A stretch of DNA of 64,000 bases from Choristoneura fumiferana (Eukaryota; Arthropoda; Insecta; Lepidoptera; Tortricidae). The notes under the pieces were generated by a model, which did no database searches, had not been told where the DNA came from, and saw only the letters and a program-made list of their open reading frames with translations. Positions within the stretch are counted from its first letter, which is position 1; each line of letters opens with the position of its first letter. A program made the position numbers and the translations under genes. This document shows, piece after piece, positions 53,010 through 64,000 of this stretch. The DNA lies in the NCBI RefSeq assembly GCF_025370935.1, contig NC_133473.1, forward strand, positions 3,260,056 to 3,324,055, given 5' to 3'.

Positions 53010-53357
53010 ACCAAAACCACTCACTGCTATTTTTAAAGAGACGTGGTATAAAATTGGTGTATTTCGTGGCAATAAAAAAAATATTACGATAATCTTGATC
53101 GTATTCCTGAGTTAGTCGTTGCTTTCAAAACACGATTAAACTAATTTGGCTCGATAGATTTTATTGCCAAAGTGAGCTCTTACTTTGATTTAGAAACCAA
53201 AAATACTCCGTTATTTATAAAGACACTATAATCAAATTACTAAGTCTGATTTACAAACAAAACGTAATAATAATATCTGTTGTGGTATTTCTTAAATCTA
53301 AATCGTAATTTTTTTGCATTTATTTTATTTCCAAATTTCTGATGAGCAAAGACTTAC

Positions 53358-53470
53358 GCCACGCCGACGACATATTGCTTCTCTGTCACTTCAACGCAGA
53401 GAAACAGTGAGCGCTTAGGTGCTCTGCCTGATTGACCTGCGTCGCTTTTCTCCACAAAATCCATTTACGA
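53358..53470 (-). promoter_or_regulatory. Candidate non-coding 5' exon / promoter zone of ELOVL4-like gene
   Basis: The start-codon exon has a splice acceptor, so an upstream exon must exist. On the - strand a C+G-richer stretch with several CpGs ends in a clean donor (GC|GTAAGTC at 53357). It is about 1.4 kb upstream of the acceptor. No TATA box or initiator was convincing. This is position-based inference only. Confidence 0.25.
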
Positions 53471-53479
53471 AAAAAAACT

Positions 53480-54835
53480 TTTACATTTACACTTCTTTCA
53501 TAACACTCAATCTATGAGTAAGGAAATTATTATTAAATTACGTTATCACTGTATTTTGGGTATTTAAGGTGTTTTAGGATAGTCAACACCGAGAAATAAA
53601 TTAAATAACGCACAAAAAAAACAAGAAGCACTCATACTCGTACAATGACAGACAACATGCCAGAAGATGTCAGAAGTTGTAAAGTAAGTGTGTTGTTTAT
53701 TACAAGAATTAGGTAAGTACAGAAAAATTGGTTAGTAGTCTAAATAGTTTTATTGGCTCCATATTTTGTCTATTACTTATAAACTGATAACTACCATAGT
53801 AGGAATATAGGACATGTGTTCAAACTTAATACGTGTCATAGTACGAGTATATGTGGCGTTATCTAGGAAAAGGTACCTTGTTGTCGGTATTGAGTTATTG
53901 ATATTCCCATAATCTACATACATTTAACTATCAAACCATGTAAGAAACATGCATGTAGGTTTAATAGATATTTTATAAAAAATGTTGAAGCTCAAAAGCC
54001 AGAAAAGGTGATTATGAGAAAATTGAATTCAAACTTATACACCCAATAAAAGTATGTTGTTGTTGGAAGTTACATAGATAACATGCTATTTGAGGAGTAG
54101 ATTGTACGGGCTTTCAGGTTTCAAGAACAATATTGTAATTGGACAACTGTTTTCCTATAGTTTACCTTGCCAAAGTGCATAAAAGAACAAAAAAGCTTTA
54201 TGGATTTTTTTACTTAATTTTCTATTTATAGTATATTTCCATTGGATTTTATCGAAGGAAAAAATATTATGCGTAATTGGACACTAAATAATAATTACTC
54301 CGTTTTGAATTAACGTTTTTTATTATATAAAAAAAATACTTTAATAAAAATAACTTTGTGGTTTACAAATGTAATTAAACAGTCAAAATCAACAAACGTT
54401 TATATTTAGTACGCTGAAACATAGCCAAATGAGACCAAATTAACTCAAAAAACCTTAAAAAACTAGTTTTTTCAGTCTCAAAATCCAAGGTAAAGTTTAG
54501 TAAAAAGTTGGTACAATCACTATATTTTTTCGAAAAGGTACCTTATCGTCGGTGGTAAAATATTTAGTGATTATGAAGTGATATCATTTGAAAACGACTA
54601 ATAACTTACGAATAATTTTAATAGTCTTAATTTAAGAACACTGTAGTATTAAAACTCTTACCAAAAACCTATAATTTTGTCTCAAAACACTAAATGATCA
54701 ACGTATTTGAAAAGGTACCTTATTGTCGGACGTAAAATGTTTAGTGACATAGTTAAGAATAAGATCTAAAAAAATGCTTTTGATTTGTAGTTGTAACTAT
54801 TAATCGTTATTATTATTACTATAAATCAACCTCTA
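53480..54835. repeat. AT-rich region with recurring GGTACCTT...GTCGG motif
   Basis: AAAAGGTACCTTRTYGTCGG occurs near 53869, 54533 and 54711, and inverted near 55767. The two middle copies are followed by GTAAAATRTTTAGTGA and are about 180 bp apart. No gene seen. Confidence 0.55.
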
Positions 54836-54839
54836 AAGA

Positions 54840-55118
54840 CCAGCAGGTGGTAGGACCTTGTGCAAGGTCCGCCCGGATTGCTACCACCATCTTGCTCGCT
54901 AATCCTGCCGTGAATAGCAGTGCTTGCATTGTTGTGTTTCGGCGTGGAGAGTAAGACAGCCGGTGAAATTGCTGGCATTTGAGGTATCCCATCTTAGGCC
55001 TCTAGGTTGGCAACGCATCTGCAATCCCCCTGGTGTTGCAGGTGTCTAAGGGCGGTGGTAATCTCTTACCATCAGGTGACCCACTTGCTCGTTTTCCATC
55101 CAGTCGAATAAAAAAAGA
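54840..55118 (+). repeat. Full-length copy of the 'GGCCTCTAGGTTGGCAACGC' family
   Basis: From ACCAGCAGGTGGTAGGACCT to CCATCCAGTCGAATAAAAAAAG. Fragments lie at 24139, 26290, 29915 and 41768. Looks like the 3' UTR of a LINE. Confidence 0.65.
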
Positions 55119-55141
55119 CAAATTGGCGTAAATTGTCAATA

Positions 55142-55486
55142 AGGGCCTTATCACACTAGCGATTTGCGGGAAAGTTGAAAGCGAGGCAAGCGTGCAGTGA
55201 ATTCGCTGCGAGCGTATAACGATTTCGCCGCAAGCGCGCAACGATGTCGCTGCTGCGAGCGCATAGCGAGTTCGCTGCTTTAGCGCCAAAAACGCCATAT
55301 TGTAGACTTTCGTGTAATAAATAGGGCGTCTTCGGCGCTAACGCAGCGAACTCGCAGCGACATCGTTGCGCGCTCGCGGCGATATCGTTTCGTGCTCGCG
55401 GTGAAATCGTTACGCGCTCGAAGCGAACTCGCTGCGCGCTCGCCTCGTTTGGAACTCGCCCGCAAATCGCTAGTGTGTTAAGGGTC
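55142..55486. mobile_element. CpG-rich foldback MITE
   Basis: CACACTAGCGATTTGCGGG and CCCGCAAATCGCTAGTGTG are inverted ends. The interior has many degenerate 'TCGCTGCGAGCGC' units on both strands. Two open frames across it are composition artefacts. Confidence 0.8.
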
Positions 55487-55589
55487 TAACTGGCTACCGC
55501 CTAATGGTGGCCAGTTATTGATGATTTACCTTACCCTAATTAAACGCATTTTATGATGATTCTGATTGACGTTTTTAACGCGCCGACAA

Positions 55590-55697
55590 GCACCGCAATG
55601 GGCCCGCGTGGGAACTAATGCCCAAGCTCTCTCATTCTGAGAGGAGGCCTGTGCCCAGCAGTGGGACGTATAGGCTAGGATGATGATGATGATGATG
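55590..55697 (+). mobile_element. 5'-truncated SINE with perfect target-site duplication
   Basis: ACGCGCCGACAA at 55578-55589 is repeated at 55698-55709. Between them lies the SINE 3' part ending in (GAT)n. Confidence 0.85.
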
Positions 55698-55964
55698 ACG
55701 CGCCGACAAAGTACCGACGTCCGACACGTCTTCCAAACCGCACAGAAAGCATTCAAGAGCGGCACCGACAATAAGGTACCTTTCTTACTAAACTTTAAGG
55801 GATGTTTTAACTCATAAAAAAACGATTTAAAAACTTGTGTCTCTGTCAAATTAAAATTTAGACCCTGCTTATTAATATAGAGTAAAAAAAGAAACAATGT
55901 TTTTTTTCGACATTTTACTTCAAGCGCGATTATCTCGGAAACTAGAACCGACAACAATGGATGG

Positions 55965-57150
55965 ATGTTTGTTACTCTTTCACGTAGAAACTACTGAACG
56001 GATTTGCATGAAATTTGCCATACAGGTAATAAATACCCTGGATATGTTCTACAGTAAAAAAAACGCACTGAGGTCTCTGAACCAGATGATGATACATCTA
56101 CATTACACAAGCACTATTTTAGTACAGTAAGTACCTACATTATTTTGAGACACCCACTAAATAACATGACTTATATAAAACAAATATTCACTTTATTAAT
56201 CGTTGGGTAAAGTAACTTATTGATTGAATTTTATAACGGGCAAAGTTATTTAGACAACATTGCCCACATGCGTTATAATAGTAGAAAAAGTTCTGACTTA
56301 CAGGTTCAAATACTGCACTTTGTGCTTTTTGTATTAGTGTTAATAAAATATCCTTTTTTCTTTCTTTAAACGTAATTTCTCCACTCTTGGAACTCCAGTT
56401 TTATAAATCTAAAGTACAATTAAAATAGTAAATAATTTATTAATTCAGACAAACTGATTGCATTTAGTCGTTAGGTAACAGTTCATAGTTTGGTTTTTCT
56501 AGTAAGCCGTCCCTTTTATCAAATAGGCACAGTTTTTTCTGCGAGTACTCGTATCTGCAAGAATATTTATGTTGAGTATGAATATCCTACTTATGTCAGT
56601 TCTTGACTTTTGTTTTTTTAATGTATTTATTATCAGTATGTAATCAAACGATTTGTTTCAAATTTTAAAGTTGTTCTTTATATAGATTTACATCGCCACT
56701 CAAAAAACTAATACTAGTTATCATATAAATAAATAAAAAAGACCAAATAAAGAGACACATTTCTTTTATTTGGTTTTGAAGTAGTGACACCTCTAACTTT
56801 TTTTCTAAGAATTAACCATACATTGACCTACTACTTGCCGAAATATCAAAGTTTTGTAGGTGGTACTTCCTATTAAAAATAAGGGACATACGTGGCCTAG
56901 TTCTGTATTCAATCGGTGTTTTTAGTGTCATATACAAACTGTTGTTGTTATAATTTGTTATTGGTTATTAGCGTTTAACTCATAAATATGATAAAATTAT
57001 TGGAAAACTCAAACATAATATAGAGGTGTTTGTATACATACGACATTGATAGAACACTGATTGAATACAAATTGCTGATTTTTGACAGGAAGTAACGCCT
57101 GGAAAATTTTGATATTTAGGCAAGCAGGCGAGAAAAAATCTAGAAGTTTA
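55965..57150. other. Mostly unassigned intergenic DNA
   Basis: 55965-56050 is a Helitron-like fragment (GTTACTCTTTCACGTAGAAA). The rest is AT-rich without a recognised gene. Confidence 0.4.
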
Positions 57151-57154
57151 CACC

Positions 57155-57235
57155 TCTCTCATGCTGAGGATGCTGGTCTCTTTTTCTGGTTTTTCTGTGC
57201 ATCTATATTTCAGTTTGTATTTTCCTACCGACTAT
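57155..57235 (+). repeat. tRNA-like repeat fragment
   Basis: CATGCTGAGGATGCTGGTCTC...TGTGCATCTATATTTCAGTTTG matches 4635-4728. Confidence 0.5.
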
Positions 57236-57239
57236 GGCC

Positions 57240-58160
57240 TTGTTGTAACAGGATCATAGCGGGTAATATTTGGAATTGGAACTAATATTGACACAAAAGT
57301 ACATTGTGCATTAAGGGCTGTAAAAAGGGGATTATTAACGAGAGTCTATTAGAAGCCTGATGCCGAAACTGCCCGTGATATGCAAAAATAAAATTATTTT
57401 GTATCTAAACACTCACAGAATATAAAAGTACAGAAGATTCTCTTTTTGATGTTGACGAAAGCCGCCATTTTATATGCCTACGTAATTTTTAACTGACTTC
57501 AGAAAAAAGGAGGAGGTTATCGGTTGTATTTTTATGTTGGTTCTGAATTTTGGGCAAAAAAACCGTCAACTTTGCCTTAGGGCCATTTTCTTATAAAATC
57601 GATTGTCACGAATGAGTATTTTTTGTTCAATAAAGGGTTTATAACTCTCTATTGTACATAAAACATATAAAAATAACAGTTATCAGAGCAAAGTACAATG
57701 TTTATTTTGTGTTTATTAAAATTTAAGTTTGTAAAACGTAAGTGCTTTATAAAATTATAAACGTGGGTAATTTTACTCAATATAATGTCCACCTGTGATT
57801 GAAAAAATTGCCCGCCAGGCAATGTTATGTCCTTTGAATGTTTTATCCGACTGTACGAAGCAAATGAGGTTTTTGGTTTTCAAATAAAAAATCGATTCTG
57901 CAAATGGATCCATATTTTAGTGTATACCTACCTAAATGAGTATAGGTATTAAGTATAAGTTATCTTCAGTTTTGTCTACATTTTGAGAAATATATCTTGC
58001 TTAATTTTTAATAATTTTTAATATTTTGATATAGGTATTTCTCTTGCAAGAAATTACTAATACACTTTTAGAAATGTAGGTGTATTTCATAGGCCATAGT
58101 TAAATTAAAGTGTACCTAAGAAAATAAAAGTTAGGTGAACTTTAGTATTGTGATAATCAT
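57240..58160. other. Mostly unassigned intergenic DNA
   Basis: 57488-57540 carries the ACTGACTTCAGAAAAAAGGAGG repeat head. No gene seen. Confidence 0.4.
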
Positions 58161-58177
58161 CATCATAATCATCATCA

Positions 58178-58243
58178 TGTCACCCGAAAGACGTCCACTG
58201 CTGGACATAATAGGCCTCTCCCAAGACTCTCCACTCAGACCGG
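58178..58243 (-). pseudogene. LINE tail fragment
   Basis: GTCACCCGAAAGACGTCCAC...CCACTCAGACCGG, a short copy of the family at 14947-15200. Confidence 0.55.
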
Positions 58244-58597
58244 AGTACAATAAAGAGTCATTGTATTGTATTGGAATGCAGCTTTGAAAATACTCATAAT
58301 AACCGAATTTTCACATTTTTCGTAATTTTGGCGATTTTCAATTTAATAAAAACGAATTACCTAAGTACCTAAGTACATAAAATTGAATCAGTTTGAACGT
58401 GGAAAATTGTAACGTCATAGCCTTGTCATAGCAGTCAGTATATGACGTATTCAATACAAACTCCATAACAAACGATCGTTTTGACATTTCTGAAAAACTT
58501 TAGCGGTACCGTATTTCGCCGGTTGCACGCGATCTATCTCAGAGGGGTCGCGGGGGTGAGGTACAAAACCGCTCGCGCCGTTTGGCGTGGGTGGACT

Positions 58598-58932
58598 CTT
58601 TTGAAGAAATACCAGTTTCGGCAATATCACCTCAAGGATCCATCTCACATTAAGGGACACATTAATTCAATTCTTTGAAGAAATACCAGTTTCGGCAATA
58701 TCACCTCCAGGATCCATCTCACATTAATTCGATTCTTTGAAGACATACCAGTTTCGGCAATATCACCTCAAGGATCCATCTCACATTAAGGGACACATTA
58801 ATTCAATTCTTTGAAGAAATACCAGTTTCGGCAATATCACCTCAAGGATCCATCTCACATTAAGGGACACATTAATTCGATTCTTTGAAGACATACCAGT
58901 TTCGGCAATATCACCTCCAGGATCCAGGAGCC
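58598..58932 (+). repeat. 74-bp minisatellite, five units
   Basis: ACCAGTTTCGGCAATATCAC starts at 58611, 58685, 58747, 58821 and 58895, giving spacings 74, 62, 74 and 74. The short unit lacks the AGGGACACATTA segment. Variants GAAGAAAT/GAAGACAT and CTCAAGG/CTCCAGG mark units. Confidence 0.95.
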
Positions 58933-58934
58933 AG

Positions 58935-60385
58935 TGAACTAGTTATGATGAGATGTATATCAAAGCCCACAATGTATTGCTATTCAGATGATTATTACTT
59001 TCAAACGTGAAAATCCAGCATTACCTAATCCTGTTTTATTTTGTGCTAGTAAGTAGAATTGACGCATGCACAAGAATCAAACAGAAGTGGGCCAGCTTTG
59101 CACGGATAATCCAAGAAACAAACTTTGAAGAACTAAGTTAAAGTATAACTGTACGCCTCTCGAACTGTGAATGGGTTTCAGTTAACTTGGACGGATAATT
59201 GAAACGAACTCGTTTACATTCTCCTTTTAAGTTTGTTTTGCATTAACCGTGGCTCAATAAAAATTTTTTTTTCTTTAAACGGTTTTAATCAGCTTGCCTT
59301 GTTAATTGATTTTGATGTTATATTATTTTTGGGCAACTGCTTCCCATCAGGTGATCCGTATGCTCGTTTGCCCCTTATATAATTTTTTTTTTGGAAATAC
59401 AGCACTACCGTTACTAACTGTCGGTGTAATTATCATGGTATTTTTTATTTAAATCATGATTTCTATAGGTACTAATACTCTTTGGTCATGATCTGTCATG
59501 GTGACAAAATATAAGTAAAGAGAAAGACGTTGGCATGGCGGTTTGCACTAGTGTCGCCCCCTGCACAGAGTTTTACGTAATAATTCCCTATTCCAATTTT
59601 ATCACTCTACTCTCGTAATACGTATGAAAAAAAAATCGTATGAACTGAGCCGTCTGTCGAAATAAAAGAAACAAAAAACACGGTTTAAATGTTCCAAATT
59701 TCATTTAAATCCATCAAGCCATTTTTGCATACGTAATAGACATCCGAACTTCCAAATAACCAAGCATCTAAACGTGTAAACTTTCGCATTAATAATATCA
59801 TAAAGTTTATATATAGTTTTAGTTTTGGATGTAAGATAGTATTACCTGTGACAAATAAAAGTTTCTGCTCTTATAGCACAATAAACATTATAATAAAATA
59901 TGGTTGATATTAGATTAATTGGGCCAATCAACTTTTTACCGACACTAATTATAAGTAAACATGTTTTTTCTGTAATTTTATAGATGGTGTACAATGTACA
60001 TGAATACATGCCATCCTACGTTAGTTCAACCTATTGAACCGTAAAATATCTTGTTGGAAGTACGATTTTTTGGTAACTCCAGATCTATACAATTTTCGTA
60101 ACGCAGGAGACGCCCAAAGTGTCAGTAAAATAGTTGATTGGCCCAAATAAATGTTTTATACAGGTTCCATTGAAAAAAAAATTGCCGGATATTGGCCGTT
60201 CTTTCTATTTATTGTCGGTCAATTTCATAACTAGTGAACAAACAACACTCTCCTTACGAAATTTCTTATAAAGTACACTTGTATTTAAATAATACCGAGT
60301 TCTGAATTAATTTAAAATGATAGCTTTGAGATTATATAATTTGATAACAAATGTATACTCGTATTTCAGAATTATGTATATAATT
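58935..60385. other. Mostly unassigned intergenic DNA
   Basis: 59330-59385 has a degenerate CATCAGGTGATCCGTATGCTCG piece of the 54.8-kb family. No gene seen. Confidence 0.4.
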
Positions 60386-60388
60386 TTC

Positions 60389-60455
60389 CGCGTGGACACT
60401 ACGGTCCAAGTCGGTTATTCTGAGAGGAGGCCTGTGCCCTTCAGTGTGATTTATA
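60389..60455 (+). mobile_element. Degenerate SINE fragment
   Basis: CGCGTGGACACTACGGTCC...TTCTGAGAGGAGGCCTGTGCCC, an old copy of the main SINE 3' part. Confidence 0.6.
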
Positions 60456-62300
60456 CTCAGTATACGTCTAACTACGTACGTCGTGTTACATTATCACCAC
60501 ATAGACTATAAATCTCTTTTTTTTTTGACGCTGGAAGCATTTTGCACTCCCATTGAACGTAGGAGGTATAGGTACCTACAATATAATACAGATCTAACAC
60601 AACACAAAAAAATACTATATTTAAAATTAGGAGGAGAGTGCAATATGACTGACAACCGTTCGTTTATGTTCACCATGTTTATCATACAGTTATCCTTTCC
60701 GGTTTCCTCTTAATGGTATTTAAATAACATAAATTTCGCATAAAATATTATCGTCAATTGATGAACTTAAGGAAAAATATCAAAAAACCCCATTGTTAAA
60801 TAAATGCTGTGAAACTTATGTCAGCCAGTAAAAGTGAGTTACACACATAATGTCCGACCTACAACATAAAGACGGGTACTTTTAGTAATTTCCGTGACAA
60901 GAAACAAGTTATCGATTCGAAGAATTTCTCCTAGCAGGTTTTTTCTACCTTCATTTTTGATTACAAACCTATATCCGGCGCTAGTGTGACGATGTCGCCA
61001 TTATTCGTTGAAGAAAGTAGTACGTTATTAGTTGAATCAAATTCTTTTTGTATGAAAGACATAAACTTTCGTGAGATACTCGACTCTCTTCTTGCCCTTT
61101 TGACTTCAACTTTCCCTTTTAGTGTATTAACAAAACAATAGACAGTTAAAATTAATGTTTTTTTTATTCACGCTGCTGTGAATATTTCGAATCCTGTCAT
61201 AACGTTTTTCTGGCACTTTTTGCAATCTTAATTTTGTTGTTACTCTAATATTTTAGTTAAGACTAACCTGGTGTTGCCATACTGCCACGATTTTTCTTGC
61301 AGGTCCAAATAGGCTGAAGTTTAGTGTTATTATTATTTCAATAAATTTATATTATGTGCATTAGGGTAATTGAAACAGGAATTCTTGTAAGAAAACTGGG
61401 GGCCTACATGACAATGGCATGACATGACTCGTTGAGTTTCTTGCCGGATTCTTCTCAGCAGAGGTTTTTCCGAACCGGTGTTAGATTTTTTTTGACATTC
61501 ATTAGTGCTTGTTATGGTCTAAATTGAATAAAGATATTTTACTTTGACAATGTTCATAATTTAAATTAAATGTTTATTTATAATTTGCAAATGGGTTGCT
61601 TTGGCTTAATCCGATGACTAATGCTCCCCGCATATGAAGCTACTCAAAAATATCTAGTTACAAACTCAAATTACTAGACTGGCCAACGAAAGCTGTCCCA
61701 GACAAACCGCGGCAAAATAAAAAAAATGAGGCTGACAACCACTTGCTGTACACTGATTAAACGATGTTGATACATAGATATTTATTCCAGATATTAAATT
61801 ATACTCGAGACTTTAAGCTGCATCAACATTCATTATAGTAATGTGTGAAAGTTGATGATGCACTTTAGTAGTCCCTTGGTAAATTTTATGACTTTTGTCA
61901 GTGCCCATTTACGTAGGTACAGCCCAGACGCATCAATTTTTGGACCATTTTGACCACATTGGCATTGAATACATCTGCTAACATTTTAATTCTAACAATC
62001 TTGTTACATTTTGCATTTTGAGGATGGTAGGAGGTTAAATTAAACAAAAAAATACCTATTTATTTATTTCTTATAGCAGAAGTATCAAAATTATTTAAGC
62101 CGGGCTAGAATATGACAATTTTTACAGTCTCAAAAATGATATCAGATTAAAGTTTCGTAAAAAATGCTGGACAGCTTTCACTGGCCAGTATAACGAGTTA
62201 GTTGAGCGTCACCGCCATTTTTTTTGAGCCTGTACATTTTAGTGGTGCTTACGGACTTGATGGTCTATATCCATGATGTTGAAACGACTGAACAGAGAGA
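60456..62300. other. Intergenic DNA with one LINE 3' UTR tail
   Basis: 61430-61550 (TTGCCGGATTCTTCTCAGCA...CATTAGTGCTTGTTATGG) is a LINE tail related to 43195-43292. Nothing else recognised. Confidence 0.45.
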
Positions 62301-62344
62301 TAGACGACTCAACCAAATAGTAAGTACTGTCTCTGTAAAATAAG

Positions 62345-62640
62345 ACTGTGTAAAATTGCTTTGCACTCAATGGGTTATCAGACTATAGTTCTGTTAAACA
62401 AATTACCTCTTGAACTAAAATCTATTAGTAACAGTCACACATTTAAACGAAAATTTAAGTATGTTTTGCTGGAGAAGTGTTATTATTCAATAGAGGAATT
62501 CTGTAATCGTGCCCGGGAATAATGTTAAAAAGGTCTTTAATTAATTTAAATATTAACTATAAGAAGTAAAATGTTACTATGTAACTAGTTATTTTTGAGT
62601 AGCTCCATGTGTGGAAGGCCTAAAGTTTAGGCCCTAAACC
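62345..62640 (+). pseudogene. LINE ORF terminus
   Basis: Reads KLPLELKSISNSHTFKRKFK then YVLLEKCYYSIEEF and stop, the end of a lepidopteran LINE reverse-transcriptase ORF. Confidence 0.7.
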
Positions 62641-62894
62641 TTACGGACTTGACAACCACGGTTGACAGCCTAGCTTTACATTGTGAGATAGGATATGTAC
62701 GTTCGTTTAAAAAACTGATAAAGATTTTAATTCCCCTGCCATGTCAAGCTAAAACATGGGCAAGCATGCGACACGTCGTGTCATAAGTTTTTTTTTTAAC
62801 GAAAGCATATTTTATTCCCTTTACAAAAACGTAAAGTTACTTTGGCACAAGTATAAGCGCCGGATTTAGCCAGGCAACTCATTTGCAGTTTATA

Positions 62895-62995
62895 AATTAA
62901 CATATACTGAGCTGCAAAAAACCTGGCCCTCAAATGTATGCAATAAAAGGTGATTTTGTATGAAGAGTGGGCCAAACTTTGTGCCGTTGAGTATA
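62895..62995. repeat. Short dispersed repeat 'CTCAACGGCACAAA', inverted copy
   Basis: Reverse-orientation partner of 7148-7245. Confidence 0.55.
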
Positions 62996-63529
62996 TATAT
63001 AACATATAAACTTTGTCATTATGACATAACACAGATTAGGGAAGGTATTTGTATTTGTTTTATCTCGAAAGAGATCGAGCGTGCGCTCAGTCAACCAGGT
63101 ATTCGATAACATCTGAAAAATAAATATCTATAACCATTAAAATCATATAGCGTTCACCTATTGTGCCGGCACTTCCTCGCTCAATGGTCATTCGCAGAAG
63201 TGAAAGTGACAGCGGGACGAAAAATACGTGGATCCGTTTGTAAGAAAGAGAAAGCTAGTGCCCTCTAGCACGTACCGTTCCTTTGAGAGGTGTTTCCGCG
63301 AGAAGGGTTTGTATAGTCAGCCGTATTAATTTGATATTGTGAGTTTATGCGATAGACGTGATCGATGGATTGATGATTGAGTTACAATGGCTGAGGATGG
63401 AAAAAGGATTTAAGTTAATGATTTGCGGAACTTTACGCTACGGAATTCCTTATTGTATAAAACATAAATGATAAATATTAGTACGGAACTAAGACGTGGT
63501 CGCTTACAAGGGCCTAATAAAATAGCTCA

Positions 63530-63875
63530 AAATCACTCAAAGAGCGATGGAGCGAGTTTGATCGAATCAGAAAAGGAGATCCACAGGAGAAACAAAGTCA
63601 CTGATGTAGCTCGGAGAATCGCCAGACCTTAGTGGCAGTGGGCTGGGCACATTGACGGCCGGTGGGGCAATAAGGTTCTAGGATGGCGACTACAAAGCGG
63701 AAGACGTAGCGTGGGAGGGCCTACATTAAAACGGACTAACTATATTATGAAGGTCGTACGAACCAGTTAGATGCGGGCAGGACAGGATGCATCGTTGAGG
63801 AACTCTTAGAGGGAGACCTTTATCCAGCAGTGGACGTCTTTCGGCGGGATATGAATGATGACGATGATTTATAAA
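63530..63875 (+). pseudogene. LINE ORF terminus with (GAT)n-like tail
   Basis: Broken frames contain GLGTLTAG/WAGHIDG, QSGRRSVGGP and WMRAGQ...; the DNA ends CCAGCAGTGGACGTCTTTCG then ATGATGACGATGAT. Truncated and frameshifted. Confidence 0.65.
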
Positions 63876-64000
63876 AAATACTATTATCTTGTAATTAGAG
63901 ATAATTCTAGGAGCTAGAATTTCTAGAAATGCTAGTGTTTAAAAACGTAACATCTTAAAAAAACATGGTTTAACATAAGAATAACTCAAAGCAAAGTAAA

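Noticed and set aside
54998..55465. 98- and 61-codon open frames rich in Arg/Ala/Ser
   Set aside because: Fall across the 54.8-kb repeat and the CpG-rich foldback; composition artefacts.
58598..58932. CRISPR-like array
   Set aside because: Units are head-to-tail full repeats without variable spacers, in a eukaryotic context; it is a minisatellite.

Overview
The window looks like nuclear DNA of a moth or butterfly (Lepidoptera). It is AT-rich and intron-bearing. It is saturated with degraded elements typical of lepidopteran genomes: a roughly 310-bp tRNA-derived SINE with a (GAT/ATT)n tail, many 5'-truncated LINE tails, short Helitrons (5'-TC, 3'-CTAG, inserted between A and T), and several foldback MITE families. 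I found no prokaryotic signal, no intact transposase, no rRNA gene and no canonical tRNA gene. Most open frames of 60-200 codons are read-through of these repeats.

Two protein-coding genes can be rebuilt exon by exon with consistent reading frame and splice sites. On the + strand at 23.70-27.20 kb lies a retinophilin/MORN4 homologue with four MORN repeats. Three coding exons give 153 residues if the start codon is split across the first splice junction. On the - strand from 51.95 down to 29.30 kb lies an ELOVL4-type very-long-chain fatty acid elongase. Six coding exons give 294 residues, with the HxxHH box and a C-terminal KxKxx endoplasmic reticulum retrieval signal. The genes converge tail to tail, with about 2.1 kb between stop codons. 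They have no obvious functional link: one is a myosin III-associated photoreceptor/cytoskeletal protein, the other an ER lipid-chain elongase.

Layout: 0-23.7 kb is repeat-filled intergenic DNA, with SINEs, Helitrons, LINE tails, foldbacks at 6.0, 14.1-14.5, 18.6-19.0 and 20.3 kb, and a divergent repeat pair at 21.3/22.6 kb. 23.7-27.2 kb is MORN4. 27.2-29.3 kb is the convergent intergenic gap. 29.3-37.1 kb holds ELOVL coding exons 6 to 2 and their introns. 37.1-51.87 kb is a 14.8-kb intron crowded with MITEs, notably a 'GGGCTACTACGAA' hairpin family. 51.87-51.97 kb is the first coding exon. 52-64 kb is upstream or intergenic DNA with LINE 3' ends, a CpG-rich foldback (55.1-55.5 kb), a 74-bp minisatellite (58.6-58.9 kb) and more LINE tails.

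I did not find a convincing undescribed biological system. The most useful leads are the hairpin-MITE clusters in the elongase intron, the minisatellite and its displaced single unit, several datable nested insertions, and the split start codon of MORN4.
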